Source: Streptomyces sp. NL15-2K (GTDB lineage Bacteria > Actinomycetota > Actinomycetes > Streptomycetales > Streptomycetaceae). From it: a stretch of 64,000 nt of DNA. Under the pieces are notes generated by a model. That model was not told the origin of the DNA and did not search any database. It was given only the letters and a program-made list of their open reading frames with translations. The stretch's first letter is position 1; every line of letters starts with the position of its first letter. Made by a program: the position numbers and the translations under genes. This document shows positions 24,721 through 33,572 of this stretch, one piece after another. The stretch is taken from assembly GCF_030551255.1 (NCBI RefSeq), contig NZ_CP130630.1, positions 6,429,501-6,493,500 of the forward strand. The letters are read 5' to 3'.

Positions 24721-25029
24721 ATGCTTCGCCCCAAGGTCCCGACCAACCCGATGCCGACCGGCACCGTCACCCCGCCCGCCGTCGTCGAGCCGCCCGCCGT
24801 CGTCCAGCACACCCCGGCACCCGCGCCCGTCGCCCCGGCACCCGCCCGGCCCACCATCCAGCTCACCCCCGGCGCCGTCATCGCCGTCGTCGGTGGCGGT
24901 ACGGCCGTGGTCCTGGTCGTCGGCGCCGTCCTCGTCTCCATGCTCCTGGCGGTCGCCATCACCGGCGCCTCGCTCGCCATCTGCACGCTGGTCATCCGCT
25001 CGCTCGTGGCCTCGCAGAACGGCCGCTGA
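24721..25029 (+). CDS. SpdD-like protein
   Basis: A 102-aa protein with a Pro/Ala/Val-rich N-terminal half and a hydrophobic C-terminal half (about residues 55-93, GAVIAVVGGGTAVVLVVGAV and a second helix), the layout of SpdD spread proteins. ATG after AAGGGAG. Confidence 0.7.
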   Translation: MLRPKVPTNPMPTGTVTPPAVVEPPAVVQHTPAPAPVAPAPARPTIQLTPGAVIAVVGGGTAVVLVVGAVLVSMLLAVAITGASLAICTLVIRSLVASQNGR

Positions 25030-25119
25030 CCGGCCCCCGGGCGGCCCTGATACCGCCAAGCATCCGCCGCCCGGGAGCCGTGCCCCTGTCCGAACCCAGA
25101 TCCGGAAGGAACCTTCAGC

Positions 25120-25305
25120 ATGACCGACCGCACCCGCCCGCCGTCCCGCATCTGCCCCAACTGCGACGGCTTCGCCTCCGCCGCCATCACCACCGGCGGC
25201 CGCGACCGGCACGGCCACCTGCGCACCGTCACCGCCGACTGCCCGGCCTGCCACGGCACCGGCACCGCCCGCCGCACGCCGGTTCGGGAGGGCGCCCGTG
25301 CCTGA
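25120..25305 (+). CDS. Zinc-ribbon small protein, 61 aa
   Basis: Two CxxC pairs, CPNCDGF and CPACHGTG, 30 residues apart, form a DnaJ-like zinc ribbon. ATG after GGAAGGAAC. It overlaps the rep start by eight bases. Possibly an adaptor for replication or transfer; function unknown. Confidence 0.65.
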   Translation: MTDRTRPPSRICPNCDGFASAAITTGGRDRHGHLRTVTADCPACHGTGTARRTPVREGARA

Positions 25306-26680
25306 GCAGCTGCTCGACCCGACCACCCTCGGCGACCTGCTGAGGGTGGCCTCGGCCTCCGACTACGACCGCTGGCACGAGCAGATCCGCCGCACCGGCG
25401 GCTGCGCCGACCCCATCCACCTCACCGGCTGGACGCTCACCAAGGACAAGACCACCGGCGAGACCCTGCACCACTACTCGACCGAGCACGAGCCGGGCGG
25501 ACGGCTCCGCGTCGCCTGTGGCAATCGCCGCGCCTCCCGCTGCCCTTCCTGCGCCTGGACGTACGCGGGGGACACCTACCACCTCATCCGCGCAGGCCTG
25601 GCCGGAGACGACCGCCGCGACATCCCCGACACCGTCCGCGACCACCCGCGCGTCTTCGCAACCCTCACCGCCCCGTCCTTCGGCCCGGTCCACAACCGGC
25701 CCGACCACGGTGGCGCCTGCCGCTGCGGGACCCGTCATGCCTCGGATGACCCGGCCCTCGGCACCGCGCTCGACCCGGCCACGTACGACTACGCGGGCGC
25801 CGTCCTGTTCAATAACCACGCCGGGCAGCTGTGGCAGCGCTTCACCAACCGGCTCCGCCGCGAGATCGCCGCCCGCGCGGGACTCACCCAGCGGGAACTG
25901 AAGGAGTCCGCCCGGCTGTCGTACGGCAAGGTCGCCGAGTTCCAAAAGCGCGGCGCCCTGCACTTCCACGCCGTGATCCGCATCGACGGCCCCGAGGGAC
26001 CCGACACCCCGCCGCCGTCCTGGGCAACAGTCGATCTCCTCGCCGACTCCATACGGGCCGCCGCCGCGCACTCGTACACCTCGGTCTCGGTCCCGGCCGC
26101 CGACGACCAGCCCGCCCGCACGTTCCGCTGGGGCACCCAGCTCGACGTCCGGCCCGTGAAGGCGTTCGGCGACGGCTCCGACATCACCGAACAGGCCGTG
26201 GCCTCCTACGTCGCCAAGTACGCCACCAAGGCCGCCGAGAACACCGGCACTCTGGACCGCCGAATCGGTGAACTCGCGGAGCTGGACCGCCACCAGGTCC
26301 CCGACCACACTCGCCGCCTGATCGAAGTGTGCAAGCTGCTCGATCCGCTGTACCTGGACCGGCGCCTGTGGGCCTGGGCTCACATGCTCGGTTTCCGCGG
26401 CCACTTCTCCTCCAAGTCCCGTCGCTACTCGACCACCCTCGGCGAACTCCGCCAGGCCCGCGCCGACTTCCGCGCCGCGCAAGAACGCGAAGCCCTCAGC
26501 CTGGAGGACCGCGAGCCGGACACCGTGCTCGTCCTCGCCGACTGGCAGTACGCCGGGCATGGCCATACCCCCGGAGAATCCGCCCTCGCCGCCACCATCG
26601 CCCGCGATCTACAGCTCAACCGTGAAACCGCCCGCGAAGCCCTATGCGACCAACTCGCCTTGGAAGGAGCCGCAGCATGA
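25298..26680 (+). CDS. Rolling-circle replication initiator (RepSA-like)
   Basis: A 460-aa protein. HUH endonuclease signature ALHFHAVIRID with H222 and H224, and the catalytic segment YVAKYATK with Y304 and a Lys at 307. An N-terminal CPSC zinc-type cluster precedes, with CRCGT later. Family members nick the double-strand origin to start rolling-circle replication of the excised element. GTG start overlapping the upstream gene; its stop overlaps the xis start as ATGA. No double-strand origin could be pinned down by eye. Confidence 0.88.
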   Translation: MPEQLLDPTTLGDLLRVASASDYDRWHEQIRRTGGCADPIHLTGWTLTKDKTTGETLHHYSTEHEPGGRLRVACGNRRASRCPSCAWTYAGDTYHLIRAGLAGDDRRDIPDTVRDHPRVFATLTAPSFGPVHNRPDHGGACRCGTRHASDDPALGTALDPATYDYAGAVLFNNHAGQLWQRFTNRLRREIAARAGLTQRELKESARLSYGKVAEFQKRGALHFHAVIRIDGPEGPDTPPPSWATVDLLADSIRAAAAHSYTSVSVPAADDQPARTFRWGTQLDVRPVKAFGDGSDITEQAVASYVAKYATKAAENTGTLDRRIGELAELDRHQVPDHTRRLIEVCKLLDPLYLDRRLWAWAHMLGFRGHFSSKSRRYSTTLGELRQARADFRAAQEREALSLEDREPDTVLVLADWQYAGHGHTPGESALAATIARDLQLNRETAREALCDQLALEGAAA

Positions 26681-26871
26681 CCACCGCCGCCGCGACCACC
26701 GAACTGCTGACCGTGTCGGAGGTCATGGCGCGGCTCAAGGTCGGACGTTCCAAGGTCTACGACCTGATCCGTAGTCACCGGCTGGCCTCCATCAAGATCG
26801 ATGGCGCTCGCCGGATACCCGCTGAGGCCGTACGCGACTTCATCCAGAACCAGCTGGAGGAGGCCGCCTGA
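26677..26871 (+). CDS. xis: Excisionase (Xis), MerR/HTH_17-like
   Basis: A 64-aa protein that is almost one helix-turn-helix domain: LLTVSEVMARLKVGRSKVYD, RSHRLASIKIDGARRIP, then a last helix. This is the standard Xis of pSAM2-type elements, which directs the integrase to excise. Start and stop overlap rep and int. Confidence 0.88.
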   Translation: MTTAAATTELLTVSEVMARLKVGRSKVYDLIRSHRLASIKIDGARRIPAEAVRDFIQNQLEEAA

Positions 26872-28037
26872 TGCCCAAGCGCCGGAGCCGTGGTGACGGT
26901 GGTCTCCACTGGGACGAGAAGCGACAGCGTTGGATCGCCACGGCCAATCTCGGCTTCGACCCGAGCGGCAAGCGCATCGTCCGCAAGGGGAGTGGCAGGA
27001 CCAAGACGGAAGCCAAGAACAAACTCAAAGAGGTGCTGCGCGACTATGAAGACGGTCTCGCGATCGCTCCGACGGGCTACACCGTCGCCGACGCCGTGAA
27101 CGACTGGCTTACGTACGGCCTCGCGGGCCGCGACCTCGGCACGGTTGAGAACTGCACGATCCTGAGCCGGAACCACGTGATCCCGGCTCTCGGCGCCCGG
27201 AAGCTTCGGGATCTGAGCGCGGAAGACGTGGACCGCTGGCTCGCGGCCAAGGCCAAGACGCTCAGTACGCGCACCCTCCAGGCGATCCACTCCTGCCTGA
27301 ACCGTTCGGTCAAGCGGGCCATGGCGCGGGACAAGGTCAAGCGCAACGTGGTGGAGCTGTGCTCCGTGCCGCAGGGGCAGACGGGGCGTCCCTCCAAGGC
27401 GCTCACCTTCGCCCAGGCGGAGGCGGTACTCAAGGCGGCCGAGGGGACCTCGATGCACGCGTACATCGTCGTAGCCCTGCTGACCGGTGCACGCACGGAG
27501 GAGCTGCGAGCCCTCACCTGGGACCACGTCTTCCTGAAGGGCCAGCCGGACGCCGACCCGCCGCAGCTTCCGCACATCGCGGTGTGGCGCTCGGTCCGGC
27601 GCGGTGGGGACACCAAGACCCGGAAGTCCCGGCGCACGCTCGCTCTGCCGGCGCGCTGCGTAGAGGTCCTCTGGCAGCAGTTCGAAGACCAGGGCTGGGA
27701 TCGGCTCGCCGCTGGCGACAAGTGGGAGGAACACGGGCTGGTCTTCTCGTCGGCCGTTGGCAAGCCGCTCGACGCGACCAACGTCCGGCGGGCCTTCCGC
27801 CAGGCGCTCAAGGACGCCGAGGGGATCAACGCCGACGACTGGACGCCCCGGGAACTCCGCCACAGCTTCGTGTCCCTGCTCTCGGACCGTGGCGTCCCAC
27901 TGGAAGAGATCTCCCGGCTTGTCGGCCACTCCGGCACGGCCGTGACTGAGGAGGTGTACCGGAAGCAGATCCGGCCTGTGATCCAGACCGGCGCCGTGGT
28001 CATGGACGGCATCTTCAAGCGGGATCCGGAGCGCTAG
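26871..28037 (+). CDS. int: Tyrosine recombinase integrase
   Basis: A 388-aa site-specific recombinase. The N-terminal arm-binding domain starts RRSRGDGGLHWDEKRQRW, with an SAM-like core-binding domain at about 60-165. The catalytic domain shows R208 (TGAR), R330/H331 (ELRHSF), H353 (VGHSG) and the nucleophile Y363 (VYRKQ). It ends 78 bp from the att repeat in the tRNA, as expected of a phage-like integrase acting on tRNA-Pro. ATG overlaps the xis stop. Confidence 0.95.
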   Translation: MPKRRSRGDGGLHWDEKRQRWIATANLGFDPSGKRIVRKGSGRTKTEAKNKLKEVLRDYEDGLAIAPTGYTVADAVNDWLTYGLAGRDLGTVENCTILSRNHVIPALGARKLRDLSAEDVDRWLAAKAKTLSTRTLQAIHSCLNRSVKRAMARDKVKRNVVELCSVPQGQTGRPSKALTFAQAEAVLKAAEGTSMHAYIVVALLTGARTEELRALTWDHVFLKGQPDADPPQLPHIAVWRSVRRGGDTKTRKSRRTLALPARCVEVLWQQFEDQGWDRLAAGDKWEEHGLVFSSAVGKPLDATNVRRAFRQALKDAEGINADDWTPRELRHSFVSLLSDRGVPLEEISRLVGHSGTAVTEEVYRKQIRPVIQTGAVVMDGIFKRDPER

Positions 28038-28063
28038 TCACGCAGATAGACACGCAGACGAAA

Positions 28064-28103
28064 CAGGTGAGCCACCTACTAAAAGTAGTAGGTGGCTCAC
28101 CTG
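28064..28103. terminator. Bidirectional terminator between int and tRNA-Pro
   Basis: A perfect 17-bp stem (28064-28080 with 28087-28103) with a 6-nt loop. It sits between convergent int (+) and tRNA-Pro (-) and was brought in by the element. Confidence 0.8.
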
Positions 28104-28111
28104 GTACTTCT

Positions 28112-28156
28112 CTGTCGGGGTGGCGGGATTTGAACCCACGACCTCTTCGTCCCGAA
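28112..28156. repeat. att site, right (inside tRNA-Pro)
   Basis: 45 bp identical to 13156-13200, covering the 3' part of the intact tRNA gene, so integration restores a full tRNA. Confidence 0.93.
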
Positions 28157-28188
28157 CGAAGCGCGCTGCCAAGCTGCGCTACACCCCG
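28115..28188 (-). tRNA. tRNA-Pro (anticodon CGG)
   Basis: A 74-nt cloverleaf on the - strand. The acceptor stem CGGGGTG pairs with CACCCCG plus discriminator A. Anticodon stem CTTCG/CGAAG encloses loop TTCGGGA, giving anticodon CGG, and the T-arm reads GTGGGTTCAAATCCCGC. CCA is not encoded. Its 3' half is the integration site of the element. Confidence 0.96.
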
Positions 28189-28222
28189 ATCGTCGCTGCT
28201 CGTCGCGGCGACGTCGTTTACT

Positions 28223-29032
28223 TTAGCCCACTGGTGGCTGGAGACGAAATCCGGTTTTCGCGCGGTGGCGGACGGGGTTCGGGCGGGTGTGGTCCAGGGC
28301 CACGAGGAGGATGGCCAGGGCGTAGATGGAGAGGCCGAGGAGGAGGGCGTTGCCGAGGACCGTTTTGTAGCCGTGCTGCTCTACGTCCAGGAAGGGGTAG
28401 AGGTAGCGGCCTGGTGTGCCGGGGAGGAGCAGTTCGCCGCGGGTGAGGGAGAAGGCCAGGTGGGCCAGGGGGTAGAGGAGCCATGTGGCGGCCTGGCGCA
28501 GGTGGAGGTGGCCGGGGGTGGTCAGGAGGAGCCAGTCCAGGACGGCTGCCGCGGGGATGGCGGTGTTGAGGAGGTGGTTGGTCAGTGCGTGCCAGCCGGT
28601 CGGGGTGGTCGTCGCGGGCGGTACGGCGCCTGTCGTGGAGCCCGTCATCGAGAACGGGGCCGTTCCGTTCGCCAGGAGCAGGTGGTACACCAAGGCCGCG
28701 ATCACGACGTAGAGGAGTGTCGCGCCTGTCAGTGCGGACGGCAGGGGGCGGCGGGCCGTCCAGGCTCGGCGGGCCGAGAAGGTGAAGACCAGCGTGAGCA
28801 GGATGGTGCTCTGGATCGTGAAGTGGCCGAGCACCTGGGTCGGGCTGCCGAGGAGCAGGTCGATCGTCACCGCCGCGGCCGCCGTCAGGGCGACCAGCAG
28901 GCGGTAGACGGCGGCCAGGGGGCGGCGTACGGGGGGCACCACCGCTGTGGCGGGGACGGGTGAGGGCAGCAGCGCGGGCACGCACGGTATGGCGGGCAGG
29001 TCCGGGATGTCCCTGGGTATCGGGGCGGTCAT
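28223..29032 (-). CDS. Pr6Pr family membrane protein
   Basis: A 269-aa protein with a proline-rich cytoplasmic start and about six membrane helices. The pattern of ALLYV, NHLLNTAIPAAAVLDWLL, WLLYPLAHLAFSLTRGELL and YPFLDVEQHGY fits the Pr6Pr (FAR-17a/AIG1-like) proteins. Their role is poorly known. It is the first chromosomal gene after the tRNA. Confidence 0.8.
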   Translation of the reverse strand: MTAPIPRDIPDLPAIPCVPALLPSPVPATAVVPPVRRPLAAVYRLLVALTAAAAVTIDLLLGSPTQVLGHFTIQSTILLTLVFTFSARRAWTARRPLPSALTGATLLYVVIAALVYHLLLANGTAPFSMTGSTTGAVPPATTTPTGWHALTNHLLNTAIPAAAVLDWLLLTTPGHLHLRQAATWLLYPLAHLAFSLTRGELLLPGTPGRYLYPFLDVEQHGYKTVLGNALLLGLSIYALAILLVALDHTRPNPVRHRAKTGFRLQPPVG

Positions 29033-29161
29033 GCCCTCACGCTAGGCAGGGCGGACAAAAGGGGCGATACGGGTGGGCCGTGCGGGTGAGTCGAGCAGGT
29101 CGACGACCGGATTCATGCATCAAGTCGACGACCGAGTTCATCGAATCGATCCGGGAGTCGG

Positions 29162-30088
29162 CTACTCCCGGCCCACCAACGTCAACAGCGTCGCTTCCGG
29201 CGGGCACGCGAACCGTACCGGCGTGTAGCGGTTCGTGCCGCAGCCCGCCGAGACGTGCAGGTAGGCCGTACGGCCCTCCGCCTCGTGCGTGGACAGGCCC
29301 TTCACGCGGTCCGTGTCCAGGTCGCAGTTGGTGACGAGGGCGCCGTAGAAGGGGAGGCAGACCTGGCCGCCGTGGGTGTGGCCGGCCAGGATCAGGGGGT
29401 AGGCGTCGGCCGTGAAGGCGTCCAGGACCCGGAGGTACGGGGCGTGGACGACCGCCATCGAGAAGTCGGCGCCCGTCGACGGGCCGCCCGCCACCTGCGC
29501 GTAGCGGTCCCGCTTGATGTGCGGGTCGTCCAGGCCCGTCAGCTCGATCGACGCGCCCTCGACCTTCAGCGTGCCCCGCGTGTTCGTCAGGTTCAGCCAG
29601 CCCGCCGCGTCGAAGCCGTCGCGCAGGTCCTCCCAGGGGTTGTGGATCGCGCCGACGACGGGTGGGTTGCCGTTCAGGCCGTGGCGGCCCTGGGCCTTCT
29701 CGAACAAGTACCGGACGGGGTTGCGGGGTGTGGGGCCGTAGTAGTCGTTGGAGCCGAAGACGTACGCGCCCGGGAACTCCATCAGCGGACCGAGCGCGTC
29801 CAGGACCTCGGGGATGCCCTCCGGGTCGGAGAGGTTGTCGCCCGTGTTGATCACGAAGTCGGGGCGCAGGCCGGCCAGCGAGCGCAGCCAGCGCTGCTTC
29901 TTGCGCTGGCCGCCGACCATGTGGATGTCGGAGACCTGGAGCACGCGCAGGGGGCGCATCCCGGTCGGGAGGGCGGGGACCGTCACCCGTCGGAGGCGGA
30001 AGGAGCGGGCCTCGAAACCCGCCGCGTACACCAGACCGGCGGCGCCGGCCGCCGCAAGGGACAGAGGTACTCCGTATCGCGCGCGCAT
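29162..30088 (-). CDS. Membrane-anchored metallophosphoesterase (YkuE-like)
   Basis: A 308-aa protein. An N-terminal hydrophobic anchor (PLSLAAAGAAGLVYAAGF) is followed by a calcineurin-like phosphoesterase with DIH, GDN, GSND (in place of GNHD), and AGHTHGGQ, giving the two-metal site. YkuE-type enzymes act on phosphodiester or lipid-A-like substrates at the outer face of the membrane. Divergent from the GatB/YqeY gene. Confidence 0.88.
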   Translation of the reverse strand: MRARYGVPLSLAAAGAAGLVYAAGFEARSFRLRRVTVPALPTGMRPLRVLQVSDIHMVGGQRKKQRWLRSLAGLRPDFVINTGDNLSDPEGIPEVLDALGPLMEFPGAYVFGSNDYYGPTPRNPVRYLFEKAQGRHGLNGNPPVVGAIHNPWEDLRDGFDAAGWLNLTNTRGTLKVEGASIELTGLDDPHIKRDRYAQVAGGPSTGADFSMAVVHAPYLRVLDAFTADAYPLILAGHTHGGQVCLPFYGALVTNCDLDTDRVKGLSTHEAEGRTAYLHVSAGCGTNRYTPVRFACPPEATLLTLVGRE

Positions 30089-30206
30089 ACGTCCATCGTG
30101 TCAGACCCCGGACCGCTTCCGCGCCGCGCGCCCCTCAACGTCGCCCGGGCCGACGCCCCTTAAATGAGCGGGCGTCTTTGCTTGCACACCTGCGACAATC
30201 AAACCC

Positions 30207-30671
30207 ATGACCACGCTCAAGTCGAAGCTGCAGGAAGACCTCAACGCTGCGATCAAGGAGCGCGACGAGCTCCGCTCCTCGACGCTCCGGCTGACGCTCA
30301 CCGCGATCACCAAGGAGGAGGTCGCGGGGAAGGAGAAGCGCGAGCTCTCCGACGACGAGGTGCAGAAGGTGATCACCCGCGAGGCGAAGAAGCGCCGTGA
30401 GGCGGCCGAGGCCTTCGCGCAGGGCGGTCGCGCCGAGAGCGCCGAGCGGGAGAAGGCGGAGGGCGAGGTGCTCGCCGCGTACCTGCCGAAGCAGCTCAGC
30501 GACGACGAGCTGAACCGGATCGTCGCCCAGGCCGTCGAGGAGGCGAAGGCGGCAGGGGCGGAGGGGCCGCGGGCCATGGGCGCGGTCATGAAGATCGTGA
30601 ACCCGAAGGTCGCGGGCCAGGCCGAGGGCGGCCGCGTCGCCGCCGCGGTCAAGAAGCTGCTGGCCGGCTGA
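30207..30671 (+). CDS. GatB/YqeY domain protein
   Basis: A 154-aa helical protein with the YqeY pattern: LKSKLQEDLNAAIKERDELR, TLRLTLTAI, AYLPKQLSDDEL, and MGAVMKIVNPKVAG..EGGRV. The domain also forms the tail of tRNA amidotransferase GatB, where it contacts tRNA. Free YqeY has no settled function. Confidence 0.93.
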   Translation: MTTLKSKLQEDLNAAIKERDELRSSTLRLTLTAITKEEVAGKEKRELSDDEVQKVITREAKKRREAAEAFAQGGRAESAEREKAEGEVLAAYLPKQLSDDELNRIVAQAVEEAKAAGAEGPRAMGAVMKIVNPKVAGQAEGGRVAAAVKKLLAG

Positions 30672-30686
30672 CCTACTCCGGCCACC

Positions 30687-30740
30687 GGGAGCGCCGGCCG
30701 CCGGGAGCGCCGGCCGCCGGGAGCGCCGGCCGCCGGGAGC
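30687..30740. repeat. 16-bp tandem repeat
   Basis: Three perfect copies of GGGAGCGCCGGCCGCC (30687, 30703, 30719) and a partial fourth, just after the YqeY gene. Each unit contains CGGCCG/GCGCCGGC self-complementary cores, so the transcript may fold. Confidence 0.9.
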
Positions 30741-30815
30741 CCCAGTCACCAGAAGCCCCGGTCACCAGCCACCCCGACCACCAGCCCCCAGAATCACCCC
30801 TCACCAAAACAGCAA

Positions 30816-30865
30816 CGGCCCCTTCACCGCCGTACGAAAGTCATCCGTACGGCAGGAAGGGGCCG
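30816..30865. terminator. Terminator shared by yqeY and the PBP gene
   Basis: CGGCCCCTTC (30816-30825) pairs with 30856-30865; an inner GCCGTAC/GTACGGC stem extends it. It lies between convergent genes. Confidence 0.7.
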
Positions 30866-30887
30866 CCCCCGTTCCCAGCGCGCCGCG

Positions 30888-33164
30888 TCAGCCGCGTCCC
30901 CCGTTGCCGTTGCCCCCGTTGCCCTGGCCCTGGATGAAGCCATCCGGGATGGAGAACGTGGGGTCCGGCTCGTCGCCGCCGTTCGTGCCGCCGTCGGTCA
31001 GGCCGCCGATGAAGCCGTCGTTGTCGCCGTTGTCGTTCCCGTTGCCGTTTCCGTTGCCATTGCCGTTCCCGCGGTCGCGCTCGCGGTCGCGGTCGGGGTT
31101 CGGGATGTTGACGAGGTTGAAGTTCTCGACCTGCTTGCCCGACAGGGCGCCGGCCATGGCGTCCTTCCAGATCGGGCCCGGGACCTCACCGCCGTAGACG
31201 AGCGGGCGGTAGACGCCGCCGATGGTGATGTTCTTCATCTCGACCTGCTGCGTGGCGCTGCCGACCCAGACGGCGCCCGACATGTTCGGCGTGTAGCCGA
31301 CGAACCAGGCGTTCTTCCGCTCGTCCGTCGTACCCGTCTTACCCGCGCTCTCGCGGTCGGTGAGGCCGGCCTGCTTGCCCGTACCGGAGTCGACCACGCC
31401 GCGCAGCAGCGTGTTCACCGTGTCCGCGGTCTTCTCGCTCATCGCCCGCGAGCACGTCGACTTCGGCACCTCCAGCGACTTCCGGTCGTCGCCGACCTTC
31501 TGCGTGATCGACTCGATGGCGACCGGGGTGCAGTACATGCCGCGGGAGGCGAAGGCGGCGTACGCGCTCGCCATCGTCAGCGGAGACAGGCCCACCGAGC
31601 CGAGGGCGATGGCGGGCCGCTCGGGCAGCTTGGTGCCGTTGCCCTGCCGGACCTGGAGCTTGTCCGTCATGTTGACCACGGGGCACAGGCCGATGTCGGA
31701 GATCATCTGCACGAAGTAGGTGTTGACCGACTTCGCCATGGCGTCCTTCAGCCGGTACGGGCCGACCTCCGACTCGGTCTCGTTCTCGACCTTCGCGCCG
31801 TCCTGGTTGGTCCACGGCTTGCTGTCGCACGTCTGGACCGGGCTCGGATACTCCATCTTGTACGGCGACGAGTACTCCTGCGTCGCCGGCCGGCCCTGCT
31901 CCAGTGCGGCCGCCGCCACGAACGGCTTGAACGTCGAACCGGTCGGGAAGCCGAAGTTGGAGCCGCCCATGGCCGCGTCGACCGAGTAGTTGTACTCGGT
32001 CTCGTTCTTGCCGTAGCCGTACGGCTTCGACTGGCCCATCGCGACGATCTTGCCGGTGCCCGGCTCGACCAGGGTGGCCGCAGCGGCGACCTTGTCGTCC
32101 TGGTTGACGTGGTCCTTGAGCGACTCCTCGACCGAGTTCTGCGCCTGCGGGTCGAGTGTCGTACGGATCGTCAGGCCGCCCTGGTTCCAGATCTTCGCCC
32201 GCTGCTCGCGGGTCTTGCCGAAGACCGGGTCGCTGCGGAAGACCCGCTCGATGTACTTGCAGAAGAAGCTGGCGCCCTGGACCGCCGTGATGCAGCCGTT
32301 CTTGGGCCGGCTGATCTTCAGGCCCAGCGGCTGCTTCATCGCCTCGGCGGCCTCGGCCCGCGAGACGTCGCCGACCTCGGCCATGCGCTGCAGCACGATA
32401 TTGCGCCGCTTGGTGGCTTCCGTCTCGTCGTTGACCGGGTCGTACCGGCTGGGCGACTGGACGATGCCCGCGAGCAGCGCCGACTCCTGGAGGTTGAGGT
32501 CCTTGGCGTGCTTGGAGAAGTAGCGCTGGGCGGCGGCCTCGGCGCCGTAGGCCTGCTGGCCGAAGAACGTGATGTTCAGGTAGTTCTCGAGGATCTTCTT
32601 CTTGCCGAGTTCCTCCTCGACCTGGATCGCGTACTTCAGCTCCTTGATCTTGCGGCCGATGGTCTGCTGGGTGGCCTGCGCGACCTTCGTCGGGTCGTCG
32701 CCGGCTTCCTCGACGAAGACGTTCTTCACGTACTGCTGCGTGAGCGTGGACGCGCCCTGGGATACGCCGCCGCTCTGGGCGTTCTTGTTGAGCGCGCGCA
32801 GGACGCCCTTCAGGTCGACCGCGCCGTGCTGGTAGAAACGCGAGTCCTCGATGGCGACGATCGCCTTCTGCATGAACGGCGAGATGTTCTTGAGGCTGAC
32901 GACCGTGCGGTCACGCGAGTAGACGGTGGCGAGCTGGCCGCCGTCGGCGTCGAGGATCGTGGTGCGCTGGCTCAGCGGCGGCGTCTTGAGTTGGGCCGGG
33001 AGCTCGTCGAAGCTCTCCACCGACCCCTTGGCCGCGAGGCCGAGCGCACCGGCCGCGGGCAGCGCGATGCCGGCCATGACCGCTCCCGCGAGCACACTGA
33101 CACCGAGGAACTTGGCGGCCTGTTGTGTGGAGGACAGACCACCGCCCGAACGCTTCTTTGGCAT
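30888..33164 (-). CDS. Class A penicillin-binding protein (transglycosylase/transpeptidase)
   Basis: A 758-aa bifunctional cell-wall synthase. It has a cytoplasmic basic start, one membrane helix near residues 18-45, and a GT51 domain (catalytic IEDSRFYQHGAVD, then GASTLTQQYVKN). The transpeptidase domain has STFK (catalytic Ser), SVN and KTGTT. The C-terminus is a Gly/Asn run with acidic residues ending in GNGGNGNGGRG, wall-facing and disordered. It polymerises glycan strands and cross-links peptides at the outer membrane face. Divergent from wblA, as in S. coelicolor (remembered). Confidence 0.93.
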   Translation of the reverse strand: MPKKRSGGGLSSTQQAAKFLGVSVLAGAVMAGIALPAAGALGLAAKGSVESFDELPAQLKTPPLSQRTTILDADGGQLATVYSRDRTVVSLKNISPFMQKAIVAIEDSRFYQHGAVDLKGVLRALNKNAQSGGVSQGASTLTQQYVKNVFVEEAGDDPTKVAQATQQTIGRKIKELKYAIQVEEELGKKKILENYLNITFFGQQAYGAEAAAQRYFSKHAKDLNLQESALLAGIVQSPSRYDPVNDETEATKRRNIVLQRMAEVGDVSRAEAAEAMKQPLGLKISRPKNGCITAVQGASFFCKYIERVFRSDPVFGKTREQRAKIWNQGGLTIRTTLDPQAQNSVEESLKDHVNQDDKVAAAATLVEPGTGKIVAMGQSKPYGYGKNETEYNYSVDAAMGGSNFGFPTGSTFKPFVAAAALEQGRPATQEYSSPYKMEYPSPVQTCDSKPWTNQDGAKVENETESEVGPYRLKDAMAKSVNTYFVQMISDIGLCPVVNMTDKLQVRQGNGTKLPERPAIALGSVGLSPLTMASAYAAFASRGMYCTPVAIESITQKVGDDRKSLEVPKSTCSRAMSEKTADTVNTLLRGVVDSGTGKQAGLTDRESAGKTGTTDERKNAWFVGYTPNMSGAVWVGSATQQVEMKNITIGGVYRPLVYGGEVPGPIWKDAMAGALSGKQVENFNLVNIPNPDRDRERDRGNGNGNGNGNGNDNGDNDGFIGGLTDGGTNGGDEPDPTFSIPDGFIQGQGNGGNGNGGRG

Positions 33165-33572
33165 AGGGGCAGCCTACGTTCTCATTCGCCGGACACGCGT
33201 ACAGGCCTTGGCCTAAGCTGCTCTCAACTGTCACAGCTGTAGGGCTACGTATCAATACGTCCGGCGACCCCGAATCGTTCCGGTCGTTCCCCAACTTTTT
33301 TGATGGGGACGTGTCCGAATCCGCCTTGTGTGTCACCTGGCGCCCGTTGTGACGCTGTACAAGTGTCCCGTTTTGCCGGGATAGTTACGTATGTCGCCAG
33401 CTCACTCCCCCGGGTGATCTGCCGCTTACGCATAGTCCGTTCGGGCCATTCAAGATTGGGCCCGAAGGGGGTGTTGCGCCGTGCCCACCTTCCGTAACGT
33501 CCTCAACTGGCGGCGGTGAATATGCCGCTGCCGCCGTGGGGGAGCCTCGATTCGGGAGAGGACGGCGCCGGT
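33165..33572. promoter_or_regulatory. Divergent promoter region of PBP gene and wblA
   Basis: 408 bp without a convincing gene. It is AT-richer than the surroundings in 33240-33400 and contains short inverted pieces (CAACTGTCACAGCTGTAG at 33227-33244). Long leaders before wblA are usual. No binding site can be named with confidence. Confidence 0.4.

Larger units (their letters stand above)
13156..28156. mobile_element. Integrated pSAM2-type AICE in tRNA-Pro
   Basis: A 15.0-kb segment between two identical 45-bp copies of the 3' part of tRNA-Pro(CGG). The right end carries int next to the intact tRNA, then xis and a rolling-circle rep, the order of pSAM2-family actinomycete integrative and conjugative elements. 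Transfer functions (FtsK/TraB-type translocase and spd-type genes), a KorSA-like repressor and a Nudix immunity candidate follow. The left 7 kb is regulatory and cargo DNA, including two lower-GC genes. The element looks complete for excision, replication and transfer. Confidence 0.9.

Noticed and set aside
30687..30740. CRISPR array
   Set aside because: The 16-bp units are contiguous without spacers, and no cas genes are present.
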